Origin: an uncultured Shinella sp.
Lineage (GTDB): Bacteria > Pseudomonadota > Alphaproteobacteria > Rhizobiales > Rhizobiaceae
NCBI GenBank assembly: GCA_946481465.1
Contig: CAMLOC010000028.1
Coordinates: forward strand, 1-13,311
Reading direction: 5' to 3'
Length of the DNA: 13,311 bases
The notes under the pieces were generated by a model, which searched no databases, was not told the DNA's origin, and saw only the letters and a list, made by a program, of their open reading frames with translations. Of the stretch, positions 1-5,446 are shown piece after piece. Every line of letters starts with the position of its first letter. Within the stretch, counting starts at the first letter, position 1. Made by a program: the position numbers and the translations under genes.

Positions 1-655
1 ACTTCTCCACGACTTCGCGGTCGATGCCGTTGAGCTTGATCATCAGGAAGGCGAGCACGGACGCCATGATCAGCTCCCAGACGCCTTCGACCCAAAGGTG
101 GATGACGTACCACCAGTACATCTTGTCGAGCGCCAGGTTGACGGGGTTATAGAAGGCGAAGAGGAAGAAGAGCGCCAGGCCCCACAGGCCGAACAGCAGG
201 ATGTTGATGACCGTGGTCTTGCGGCCCTTCAGCGCCGTCATGGTGATGTTGAAGAGGAACATCAGCACGACGACGACGATGCCGACCTTGGCGATGAAGG
301 TCTGCTCGAGGAATTCGCGGCCCTCATGGATGCGGAACATGTAGCCGACCACCGTCAGGCCCGCCGCCACGAAGAACATCCAGAACTGCAGGACGGCGAG
401 CTTGGGGCTGTAAAGCTCCGTCTCGGTCTCTTCCGGGATCATGTAGTAGGTCGCCCCCATGAAGCCCATGAGCAGCCAGACGACGAGCGCGTTGGTATGG
501 ATCATGCGCACGATGTTGAAGGGCAGCAGTTCGGAGAGCGTGTTCGGCAGCACGTAGATCGTGCCGGCAAGGACGCCGAAAGCCACCTGGGCGAGGAACA
601 GGCCGAGCGCGCCGTAGAAATACAGCATGGCGACCTTTTGCGTTTGATATTTCAT
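1..655 (-). CDS. norB: Nitric oxide reductase large subunit NorB (N-terminal part, cut by window edge)
   Basis: Catalytic membrane subunit of cytochrome c-dependent NO reductase, which reduces two NO to N2O in the inner membrane with electrons from NorC. Seen: 218 N-terminal residues starting MKYQTQKVAML. Hydrophobic helices alternate with a tract IHTNALVVWLLMGFMGATYY whose His53 is the expected low-spin heme b ligand. The motif WWYVIHLWVEGVWELI follows, with His186, Glu190 and Glu194 in the H-x3-E-x3-E arrangement that in NorB supplies the FeB ligands and the essential glutamates. The start is fixed by an AGGAGA Shine-Dalgarno five bases upstream of ATG. The remaining helices, with the further FeB histidines and the other heme ligands, lie beyond base 1. 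It follows norC by 83 bases on the same strand, so they are almost certainly co-transcribed. norQ and norD would be expected next, outside the window. Identity is secure. Confidence 0.97.
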   Translation of the reverse strand, partial: MKYQTQKVAMLYFYGALGLFLAQVAFGVLAGTIYVLPNTLSELLPFNIVRMIHTNALVVWLLMGFMGATYYMIPEETETELYSPKLAVLQFWMFFVAAGLTVVGYMFRIHEGREFLEQTFIAKVGIVVVVLMFLFNITMTALKGRKTTVINILLFGLWGLALFFLFAFYNPVNLALDKMYWWYVIHLWVEGVWELIMASVLAFLMIKLNGIDREVVEK

Positions 656-678
656 CTTTTATCTCCTGAACGCCGGGA

Positions 679-722
679 GCAATTCCAGTAAAAGTGCGAC
701 GCGGCTTTGCGTCCGGAATTGC
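679..722 (-). other. norC-norB intercistronic stem-loop
   Basis: An inverted repeat sits in the 83-base gap between norC and norB. GGAATTGC at 715-722 is the exact reverse complement of GCAATTCC at 679-686. A second short stem is nested inside, GACGC (698-702) with GCGTC (709-713) around a 6-base loop. In the norCB transcript this would fold as an outer 8-bp stem, an asymmetric internal loop and an inner 5-bp hairpin, ending just before the norB Shine-Dalgarno. No U-tract follows, so it does not look like a terminator. A role in mRNA processing, stability or the norC:norB ratio is inference. Confidence 0.5.
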
Positions 723-738
723 GAAAGAACGGAAGGCT

Positions 739-1191
739 TCAGCCGGCGTCGTTCGGCGGCCAGTTCTGGGTGTTGATCTTGCTCGTCCATTCGAGGAAAT
801 CGGCGAGATCATCGAGTTCCTGTTCGGTGAGGTTGAACTGCGGCATCTGCCGCCGGCCCTCCGCGCCGCTCGGCTGCGCGGCCATCCAGGCCTTCAGCGC
901 CTCGCGGGCGCCCTCCGGGTCGTCGGCGCCGCCGTAGCGCTTCCACACATTGCCGAGCTCGGGCGCGAAATAGGCGCCTTCGCCGAGCAGCGTGTGGCAG
1001 TTGATACAGGCATTCTTCTCCCAGACATGCTTGCCGCGCGCGACGCTGTCGGTCAGCGTCGTCTCGTCGGTGGCGGTCGTGCGCATATAGTAGTGGGAAT
1101 GGGCGGTCAGCCCGACGAAGATCGTGAAGAAGAAGATGGACCCGCCATAGAAGACGTTGCGGGCCCCGGTCTTGGTAAGGCGCTCTGCCAT
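739..1191 (-). CDS. norC: Nitric oxide reductase cytochrome c subunit NorC
   Basis: Membrane-anchored monoheme cytochrome c that passes electrons from periplasmic carriers to NorB. The 150-residue protein starts MAERLTKTGARNVFYGG, typical of NorC. It has one uncleaved N-terminal membrane anchor (about residues 13-29) and then a periplasmic domain. The heme c motif CINCH is at residues 62-66, followed by HTLLGEGAYFAPELGN. A probable methionine axial ligand lies in RRQMPQF (Met116). The reading frame stays open upstream to 1275, but ATG 1191 is preferred: AAGGA precedes it at usable spacing and the protein then matches NorC from its first residue. A dyad operator and -10-like hexamer about 90-140 bases upstream suggest norC has its own promoter besides read-through from norEF. 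Confidence 0.97.
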   Translation of the reverse strand: MAERLTKTGARNVFYGGSIFFFTIFVGLTAHSHYYMRTTATDETTLTDSVARGKHVWEKNACINCHTLLGEGAYFAPELGNVWKRYGGADDPEGAREALKAWMAAQPSGAEGRRQMPQFNLTEQELDDLADFLEWTSKINTQNWPPNDAG

Positions 1192-1289
1192 CCCATGGTC
1201 CTTTCCTTGCCGGAAACCCCATGGCCCCGGCGAAAACCCCCGCCGACTTTCTGCCGGCGATCCCCTCGCCGGCACTGCGGGACGTCCTT

Positions 1290-1295
1290 GTTCTA
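1290..1295 (-). promoter_or_regulatory. Predicted norC -10 hexamer
   Basis: Read on the minus strand, 1295 to 1290 is TAGAAC, four of six matches to TATAAT. The implied transcription start, near 1282-1283, lies about 41 bases from the centre of the dyad at 1316-1331. That is the spacing of class II FNR/NnrR-activated promoters. The leader to the norC ATG would be about 91 bases. Predicted from spacing and sequence only. Confidence 0.45.
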
Positions 1296-1315
1296 GCGGC
1301 AGGGGAAAAGCCTTC

Positions 1316-1331
1316 TTTGCGCATTGGCAAA
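1316..1331. promoter_or_regulatory. NnrR/FNR-family operator upstream of norC
   Basis: TTTGCGCATTGGCAAA, an imperfect dyad with half-sites TTGCG and GGCAA around a 4-base core, centre 1323.5. It fits the TTGCG-N4-CGCAA type recognised by NnrR/DNR proteins of the Crp/Fnr family, which activate nor genes in denitrifying alphaproteobacteria. It lies just after the norF stop codon and upstream of norC. The flanks CTTC on the left and GAGCGG on the right are also found around the second dyad at 2224-2239. Which family member binds (NnrR, FnrN or FixK) cannot be decided from the site alone. Confidence 0.75.
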
Positions 1332-1346
1332 GAGCGGGGCGGTTCG

Positions 1347-1622
1347 TCAGCCGATGAGCGCGACAAGGACCGAACGGGCAAGCGCCAGCGACAGGAGCAG
1401 CGCCGGCCAGGCGAGCAGAGCCGGTCGCAGCGCGCTGCGGCTCGCGCGCAGTTCCATGAAATCGAGGATGACGAAGCGGCCCTTGGCATAGGCCATGACC
1501 AGCACCGCCGTGACCGGCACCAGCAATCCGCCGCTGAGCCCGCCCACGAGGGCGCCGCCGACGGCGAGCGTCAGCAGCATGGCGAGGGTGGCGATGAACT
1601 GTTCGCGGGCCTGTCGGGTCAT
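1347..1622 (-). CDS. norF: NorF-like small membrane protein of the NO reductase operon
   Basis: A 91-residue, very hydrophobic protein with about three predicted membrane helices (roughly residues 8-33, 34-46 and 66-90). The segment KGRFVILDFMELR near the middle is characteristic of the NorF / prokaryotic cytochrome c oxidase subunit IV-like family. NorF is an accessory protein of NO reductase; it is not catalytic, and its exact role (assembly or stability) is not settled. It starts 7 bases after the norE stop and precedes norC, giving the norE-norF-norC-norB order reported in Agrobacterium. No strong Shine-Dalgarno is visible before the ATG, so translation may be coupled to norE. Family assignment rests on size, hydrophobicity, the motif and context. 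Confidence 0.82.
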   Translation of the reverse strand: MTRQAREQFIATLAMLLTLAVGGALVGGLSGGLLVPVTAVLVMAYAKGRFVILDFMELRASRSALRPALLAWPALLLSLALARSVLVALIG

Positions 1623-1629
1623 GGCTGTC

Positions 1630-2190
1630 TCAGGTGAGGTAGACGATCGGGAACATCACGAGCCAGACGAGGTCGATCGCATGCCAGAGCGTCGCGATCA
1701 TCACGACATTGCTCCGCGACGGCCGCCAGGCGACGAGGAAGAGGATGGCCGCGCCGAAGACGACATGCAGCAGGTGGAAGCCGGTGACGAGGAAATAGAG
1801 TTCGGCGAGCGTGCCCGCCGCGCCGATGCCGGAGCGAACCTCGATCCCGTATTCGGTGAGCTTCACCGCCGCGAAGGCAAGGCCAAGAAAGCCCGCAAGG
1901 ACAAGGGACCGGCGGACGCCCGGAAGATCCGCCCCGCGGCGGACCGCCAGCGCAGCCTGCCAGCCACTGAGGACGAGGAGGACGGTGTTGAGCGCGGCAA
2001 GGCCGGGGTGGAGATGCGCGCGCAGGAAGGATGCATTTCCGACGTCCACCAGCGTCATCACCATGAAGGCGACGAGCAGCGCGCCGAAGGCCGCAAGTTC
2101 GCTCCACACCAGGATCCAGAGAAGAAGGCAATCGCCCTCCCCGCTCTCCGCCTTCGCAACCGCCGTGCGCATATCGTCCATCGTCGCCAT
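1630..2190 (-). CDS. norE: NorE, cytochrome c oxidase subunit III-like accessory protein
   Basis: A 186-residue membrane protein of the heme-copper oxidase subunit III family, with about five helices instead of the seven of aa3 oxidases. Family landmarks are WSELAAFGALL near residue 30, LNTVLLVLSGW, the FHLLHVVFG helix and the C-terminal WHAIDLVWLVMFPIVYL. NorE supports NO reductase function without being the catalytic unit. It is first in the nor operon. The start is uncertain. ATG 2190 has only a weak AGGG upstream, TTG 2196 is in frame but unlikely, and ATG 2181 (MDDMRTAV) is possible. The operator centred at 2231.5 would place a class II transcription start close to 2190, favouring either a leaderless message from 2190 or the downstream ATG. 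The function call is firm; the exact N-terminus is not. Confidence 0.88.
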   Translation of the reverse strand: MATMDDMRTAVAKAESGEGDCLLLWILVWSELAAFGALLVAFMVMTLVDVGNASFLRAHLHPGLAALNTVLLVLSGWQAALAVRRGADLPGVRRSLVLAGFLGLAFAAVKLTEYGIEVRSGIGAAGTLAELYFLVTGFHLLHVVFGAAILFLVAWRPSRSNVVMIATLWHAIDLVWLVMFPIVYLT

Positions 2191-2196
2191 GGCCAA

Positions 2197-2202
2197 GCCC
2201 TA
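2197..2202 (-). promoter_or_regulatory. Predicted norE -10 hexamer
   Basis: Read on the minus strand, 2202 to 2197 is TAGGGC. It sits where a -10 element should be for a class II promoter activated from the dyad at 2224-2239, giving a start near 2190. The match to TATAAT is poor (T and A at the first two positions only), so this rests mainly on spacing. Confidence 0.3.
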
Positions 2203-2223
2203 GCCCATGAAGCCGCGGGCTTC

Positions 2224-2239
2224 TTTGCGCCGGCGCAAA
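2224..2239. promoter_or_regulatory. Perfect NnrR/FNR-family operator between norE and the hemerythrin operon
   Basis: TTTGCGCCGGCGCAAA is a perfect 16-bp palindrome with half-sites TTGCG and CGCAA around CCGG, centre 2231.5. It is the best of the three dyads in the window and the clearest NnrR-type site. It lies in a 99-base divergent promoter, 41.5 bases from the preferred norE ATG and about 59 bases from the ATG of the small membrane gene. On the plus strand a -10-like CATGAT (2261-2266) is placed for a start near 2273, exactly 41.5 bases from the centre. One site could therefore serve both directions. Confidence 0.8.
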
Positions 2240-2260
2240 GAGCGGCGATGCCGGACACGG

Positions 2261-2266
2261 CATGAT
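2261..2266 (+). promoter_or_regulatory. Predicted -10 hexamer for the small membrane protein / hemerythrin operon
   Basis: CATGAT matches TATAAT at four of six positions, including A2, A5 and T6. Its position implies a transcription start near 2273, 41.5 bases from the operator centre at 2231.5. The leader to the ATG at 2290 would be about 17 bases and would contain the AAAGGA Shine-Dalgarno. Confidence 0.45.
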
Positions 2267-2289
2267 GGCGGCAACGAAAGGACCTTCCC

Positions 2290-2445
2290 ATGACGGATGC
2301 ACAATTCGGCCTCCTGGTCGCAGCCCCGGTCATCGCCGGCTTCGCCCTGATGCTCTACCGCATGGGCGTGCTGCAAGGGGCGGGGACGATCTCCGCCGTC
2401 GGCGCCTCGGTGGTCATCGCCGCCGTGCTCTTTTTCGGCCAATAG
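2290..2445 (+). CDS. Small two-helix membrane protein of unknown function
   Basis: A 51-residue ORF starting MTDAQFGLLVAAPVIAGF and ending VVIAAVLFFGQ. Two hydrophobic stretches (about residues 6-24 and 33-49) are joined by a short polar loop with a YRMG turn, so it should be a membrane hairpin. An AAAGGA Shine-Dalgarno lies about eight bases before the ATG. The stop falls nine bases before the hemerythrin start, and the hemerythrin Shine-Dalgarno begins directly after it, so the two are probably one operon. The divergent NnrR-type operator makes induction with the nor genes likely. I do not recognise the family. It could be a small accessory subunit of a respiratory membrane complex or a partner of the hemerythrin protein; both ideas rest on context only. 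Confidence 0.7.
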   Translation: MTDAQFGLLVAAPVIAGFALMLYRMGVLQGAGTISAVGASVVIAAVLFFGQ

Positions 2446-2454
2446 GAGGGGGCG

Positions 2455-2916
2455 ATGGAGGAGACGACCCTCGACGCCGCCGATATCGGCCGGCTGGAAA
2501 CGCTTCACCAAACCTTGCTCGACCTCTGCCTGCGTCTTGAGGAGATTGCGGGCGAACCGGGCACCGCCGGCGAACTGCAGGCGCTCGCCGGCGCCATCCC
2601 GCCCGCCCTCAAGGCCGTGCACGAACTGGAGGAGCGCCTGCTCTTTCCGGATTTCGACCGGCATGCCGGCTCCTGCTTCGCCGCCCTGGCGATCGAGCGC
2701 CTGAAGGCGGAGCACCGCTGCGACCGGCTCGCCGCAGAAGAGCTCTCGCTGACGCTGAAGGCCGTCGCCGACGACCGCTGCGCGCTTTCGCCCGAGACGG
2801 TGTCGCGCATGATCAGCGGCTTCCAGGAGAGCCTGCGCCGCCATGTCTTTTCCGAGCAGATGATCCTCGAAACGCTGATCGCCGCCAAGGCGGAAGCGCG
2901 CGACGTCTTCGCCTGA
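2455..2916 (+). CDS. Hemerythrin-like (HHE) di-iron protein
   Basis: A 153-residue, soluble, mostly helical protein with no signal peptide. The di-iron ligand pattern of hemerythrin-like proteins is visible: His18 in the first helix (ETLHQTL), His56 and Glu60 in HELEERLLFPDF, His87 in KAEHRCD, and His130 with Glu134 in RRHVFSEQMIL. LFPDF after the second ligand pair is also typical. Such domains bind O2, NO or other small ligands. In nitrosative-stress settings they act as sensors, scavengers or iron donors for repair; which applies here is not shown. A GGAGG Shine-Dalgarno directly follows the upstream stop codon, so it is probably translated with the 51-residue membrane protein. Control by the nor operator is inferred. 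The gene converges on ubiV with only six bases between stop codons. Confidence 0.88.
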   Translation: MEETTLDAADIGRLETLHQTLLDLCLRLEEIAGEPGTAGELQALAGAIPPALKAVHELEERLLFPDFDRHAGSCFAALAIERLKAEHRCDRLAAEELSLTLKAVADDRCALSPETVSRMISGFQESLRRHVFSEQMILETLIAAKAEARDVFA

Positions 2917-2922
2917 GCCTCG

Positions 2923-3858
2923 TCAGTCGCGCCCCATCGCCGCATTGCGCCCACGCGCCACCCAGGCCGCGCCCTCCTGCCGGTGCAGGAAGCCGTTGGA
3001 GAAGCGCACGCCCGGATAGATCTTCGCCAGGTCCGCGATCGCCTCCTCACCGTCGAGCCTGCCGTCGAGCACGGCGCGGTAGAGGTCCGCCACCTTCACC
3101 ATGTCGCAATCCTGCGGCGAGAGCCGCACGCGCGACAGGCCCGCCTCGACGAGCGGCGCAAGGTCGTCGACGAGCACGACGCAGCTGTTCGACATGGTCT
3201 GCACGCCGTTCAGCACAAGGAAGGACTGGCGGTCGAGCGTGCGCAGCGGCAGGCCGTCCGGCTCCTCGCCGCAGATGAACTGACAATTGTCCTTCGTCAG
3301 CCCCTTGGAGCGCGCATGGGCGCAGCGTGCGGAAATGGCGAGCGGCATGCGGCCGAAGGCGAAGACCTCGAAGGAGAGATCCGGCATGGCCTCCAGCATC
3401 TGGCGGATGGAGCCTGCGGGCAGCTCCGGCGGCAGGCAGATGTTCTCCGCCCCGCGGGCGGCGAGCGTGCGGGCCGTCGCCGCATTGTAGACGTTGACCA
3501 GCGGGCCGATCGAATGCGGCCGGCCCTTGAGGAGACCGAGCGCGGAAAGGTCGTTCGCCTCCACCGGATGCAGGCTGTCGGCGATGAGGTCGCGCACATG
3601 CCGGCTTTCGCGCGGCAGCGTGACCATGGCAAGCGTGGAAAGCGTCACGCGCTTTCCGGCCGCCTCCAGCCGCTCGACCACCTCGGCGACATGCGGCTCG
3701 CTGAAATGCTGGCGCTTGGAACAGACCGTCTCGCCGAGCGTGACATGCTCGACGGCCGCCTCGTCGGCGATGCGGAAGTAGAAATCCCGCCATTTCGGCC
3801 CGTCCCAGAGGAAATAGACCGGGCCGAGGCTCAGCGCCGGTTTGCGTGTCGTCGCCAT
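2923..3858 (-). CDS. ubiV: UbiV, U32-family Fe-S protein for O2-independent ubiquinone hydroxylation
   Basis: A 311-residue cytoplasmic protein of the U32 peptidase-like family. It is not a protease: with UbiU it forms a 4Fe-4S heterodimer needed for ring hydroxylation in ubiquinone synthesis without oxygen. Four cysteines, C46 (ETVCSKRQ), C179 (SARCAHARSKG), C192 and C196 (DNCQFICG), match the C-x12-C-x3-C spacing of the UbiV cluster ligands. The N-terminal GPVYFLWDGPKWRDFYFRIAD and the internal EVFAFGRMPLAIS also fit. Length agrees with the family (about 290-310). It is the last gene of ubiT-ubiU-ubiV. Its Shine-Dalgarno AGGAGAAGG overlaps the ubiU stop, nine bases upstream, indicating co-translation. 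Control from the operator upstream of ubiT is likely. Assignment over other U32 proteins (YegQ/TrhP, PrtC) rests on the cysteine pattern and the linked UbiU and UbiT. Confidence 0.94.
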   Translation of the reverse strand: MATTRKPALSLGPVYFLWDGPKWRDFYFRIADEAAVEHVTLGETVCSKRQHFSEPHVAEVVERLEAAGKRVTLSTLAMVTLPRESRHVRDLIADSLHPVEANDLSALGLLKGRPHSIGPLVNVYNAATARTLAARGAENICLPPELPAGSIRQMLEAMPDLSFEVFAFGRMPLAISARCAHARSKGLTKDNCQFICGEEPDGLPLRTLDRQSFLVLNGVQTMSNSCVVLVDDLAPLVEAGLSRVRLSPQDCDMVKVADLYRAVLDGRLDGEEAIADLAKIYPGVRFSNGFLHRQEGAAWVARGRNAAMGRD

Positions 3859-3867
3859 GGCCTTCTC

Positions 3868-4845
3868 CTATCGCCAGCGTTTGTCATAGGCGCCGGTCGT
3901 CGTGCGCTGGCCCTCGCTCATCGCGCGCAGCCGGGCGACGAGCGCGGCACGCTCGCCGGGCGAGGCGACGAGCGCCTTCTTGAGGGACGACACCACCTCG
4001 GCGACATAGGCCTTGCCGCGCTGGCGCCCCTCGATCTTCAGCGCCGAGACGCCGGCCTCGCGCAGTGCGTCGATCTCGTCGATCACATCGAGCGAGACGG
4101 GGTCCTCGAACGCATATCCCTCGACATCGCCGATCTCGAAGCGCCCCTTGCAGAGCGTCGGGTAGCCCGACGCTTCGTCAGGGCCGAAGCGGTTGATCGT
4201 ATAGGCGCCGAGCTCGGAGACGAGGTCCGCGCCGTCCTGCCGGTAGCGCACATGGCTTGCCGGTGAGCAGACGCCGTTCATGTTGGGCGACTTGCCCGTC
4301 GCATAGGAGGAGAGCGAGCAGCGCCCCTCCGCCATGACGCAAAGCCCGCCGAAGGCGAAGACTTCGACCTCGCAGTCGATCTGCCGCGTCAGCCGGGCGA
4401 TATCCTGCACCGTCAGAACACGCGGCAGCACGACGCGTTTTGCCCCGAAGGCCTCGACGAGGAAGCGGACGGCCTCCGGGTTCGAGGCGGAGGCCTGGAC
4501 CGAGACGTGCAGCCGCTGCTGCGGATATTTTTCCGCCACATAGGCCATCAGGCCGAAATCGGCGAGGATCAGCGCATCGGCGCCCATCGCCACCGCGTCG
4601 TCGGCGGCCGAATACCACAGCGCCTCGTCGCCCGCCCGCATGAAGGTGTTGAGCGCGACGAAGGTCTCGACCTTCTTGCGATGGGCGAGCGCGATCGACT
4701 GGCGCAGCTCCTCCCGGCTGAAATTGAGGCCCGGGAAATTGCGGGCATTGGTCTCGTCGCGAAAGCCGCAATAGACGGCATCGGCACCGGCCTCCACCGC
4801 CTCGCGGAAGGCGGCGGGCGTGCCGGCGGGGCAGATCAGTTCCAT
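3868..4845 (-). CDS. ubiU: UbiU, U32-family Fe-S protein for O2-independent ubiquinone hydroxylation
   Basis: Partner of UbiV in the oxygen-independent hydroxylation of ubiquinone precursors. The 325-residue protein opens MELICPAGTPAAFREAVEAGADAVYCG, the classic U32 N-terminus. It carries C169 and C176 (GGLCVMAEGRCSLSSY), C193 (MNGVCSPASH) and C232 (PTLCKGRF). These four positions equal those of the 4Fe-4S ligands in E. coli UbiU, and ALKIEGRQRGKAYVAEVV near the C-terminus is also family-typical. The ATG lies inside the last codons of ubiT, a 10-base overlap in a different frame, so translation is coupled. The ubiV start follows after nine bases. The reaction needs no O2, which fits placement next to NO reductase in an organism that also respires anaerobically. 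Confidence 0.96.
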   Translation of the reverse strand: MELICPAGTPAAFREAVEAGADAVYCGFRDETNARNFPGLNFSREELRQSIALAHRKKVETFVALNTFMRAGDEALWYSAADDAVAMGADALILADFGLMAYVAEKYPQQRLHVSVQASASNPEAVRFLVEAFGAKRVVLPRVLTVQDIARLTRQIDCEVEVFAFGGLCVMAEGRCSLSSYATGKSPNMNGVCSPASHVRYRQDGADLVSELGAYTINRFGPDEASGYPTLCKGRFEIGDVEGYAFEDPVSLDVIDEIDALREAGVSALKIEGRQRGKAYVAEVVSSLKKALVASPGERAALVARLRAMSEGQRTTTGAYDKRWR

Positions 4846-5342
4846 GTCGCATCCCTTCCTTCGAGCGCCTTGCCGCGGATGTAGCGCGCCGTGCCGGCGA
4901 CGAGCGGCGAGAACGGCCCGGCCAGCGCGCCGATTTCACGCGGCAGGTCGATGGCGCTGTCATCGAGCGCGTTGCGCAGCGCCAGCATCGCCTCCATGTC
5001 ACCGGTGACCGAAAGGTCGCGCGAGAAGAACAGCGCATCCGCATCGCAGCGCCCTTCGAGCAGGCCGAGAAGCAGCACCAGCGGCCCCTCGATGCGCGCA
5101 TCGACGAGCGGCGCCGCGCCGCGCGAGACGGTGAGCATCTCCATGGCCGGCACGACGGTGAAATGCAGCGGCAGGTCGACGGGCGAGAAGCCGTAGCGGG
5201 TCTGGCGATAGTCGCCGAGCCGTTCGAAGAGATCGGGATGCGCCTTCAAGACGCCGGAGAACAGGTGACGCGCCACCCGTTCCACCAGCCAGAGGGGCGC
5301 GAGATCGACCGGTTTGACGAGAAGGGGCGGGAGCGACGGCAT
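4836..5342 (-). CDS. ubiT: UbiT, SCP2-domain lipid-binding protein of anaerobic ubiquinone synthesis
   Basis: A 168-residue SCP2 (sterol carrier protein 2-like) protein, first in ubiT-ubiU-ubiV. UbiT binds isoprenoid quinone intermediates and acts in the oxygen-independent pathway, in the place UbiJ holds in the aerobic one. A helical N-terminal part (LWLVERVARHLFSGVLKAHPDLF) precedes the SCP2 fold from about residue 50. There, LHFTVVPAMEMLTV, ARIEGPLVLLLGLLEGRCDADALFFSRDLSVTGDMEAML and the downstream helix resemble UbiT and UbiJ. No signal or membrane segment is evident. The start at 5342 has a GGAAAG upstream at usable spacing and lies about 63 bases from the operator centre at 5405.5. Its last ten bases overlap ubiU. 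On sequence alone it is an SCP2 protein; the ubiUV linkage makes UbiT the clear choice. Confidence 0.92.
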   Translation of the reverse strand: MPSLPPLLVKPVDLAPLWLVERVARHLFSGVLKAHPDLFERLGDYRQTRYGFSPVDLPLHFTVVPAMEMLTVSRGAAPLVDARIEGPLVLLLGLLEGRCDADALFFSRDLSVTGDMEAMLALRNALDDSAIDLPREIGALAGPFSPLVAGTARYIRGKALEGRDATWN

Positions 5343-5370
5343 GCGGGACTTTCCAGAAACGAACGGCCGG

Positions 5371-5376
5371 ACCCTA
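5371..5376 (-). promoter_or_regulatory. Predicted ubiT -10 hexamer
   Basis: Read on the minus strand, 5376 to 5371 is TAGGGT, keeping the key T1, A2 and T6 of TATAAT. It implies a start near 5364, 41.5 bases from the centre of the dyad at 5398-5413, and a leader of about 22 bases containing the ubiT Shine-Dalgarno. Spacing is as expected for a class II Crp/Fnr-family promoter. Confidence 0.45.
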
Positions 5377-5397
5377 GGCAGCCTCGGGCGCCAAGAG

Positions 5398-5413
5398 TTT
5401 GTGCCAGCACAAA
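5398..5413. promoter_or_regulatory. NnrR/FNR-family operator between ubiT and ubiD
   Basis: TTTGTGCCAGCACAAA, a dyad with half-sites TTGTG and CACAA around CCAG and a single mismatch at the centre, centre 5405.5. It has the same architecture as the two nor dyads. It sits in the 104-base divergent promoter of ubiTUV and ubiDX. Geometry supports activation toward ubiT. Toward ubiD, a class II start would fall on the ATG itself (5447) and no -10-like hexamer is obvious, so control in that direction is less certain. Confidence 0.7.
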
Positions 5414-5446
5414 GACCGTGACGTTTTTCCCCGGCAAGGGAGCGTC

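Noticed and set aside
98..691. A 197-codon, very acidic and His-rich open frame opposite norB
   Set aside because: The complementary strand encodes clear NorB helices and ligands; the odd composition is the reverse complement of membrane-protein codons.
1192..1275. Upstream extension of norC in the same frame
   Set aside because: The extra residues (MPARGSPAESRRGF...) do not resemble NorC, and ATG 1191 has its own Shine-Dalgarno and gives a standard NorC N-terminus.
2983..4266. A 427-codon open frame on the plus strand, opposite ubiV and ubiU
   Set aside because: It crosses two genes whose Fe-S cysteines are conserved in the minus-strand frames; no motif and no Shine-Dalgarno-supported start.
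2923..4845. Reading ubiU and ubiV as collagenase-type U32 peptidases
   Set aside because: The old family name is misleading; the cysteine sets and linkage to an SCP2 protein identify UbiU and UbiV.
5399..5446. Upstream TTG start for ubiD
   Set aside because: It lies inside the operator dyad and has no Shine-Dalgarno; ATG 5447 has AGGGAG at good spacing.
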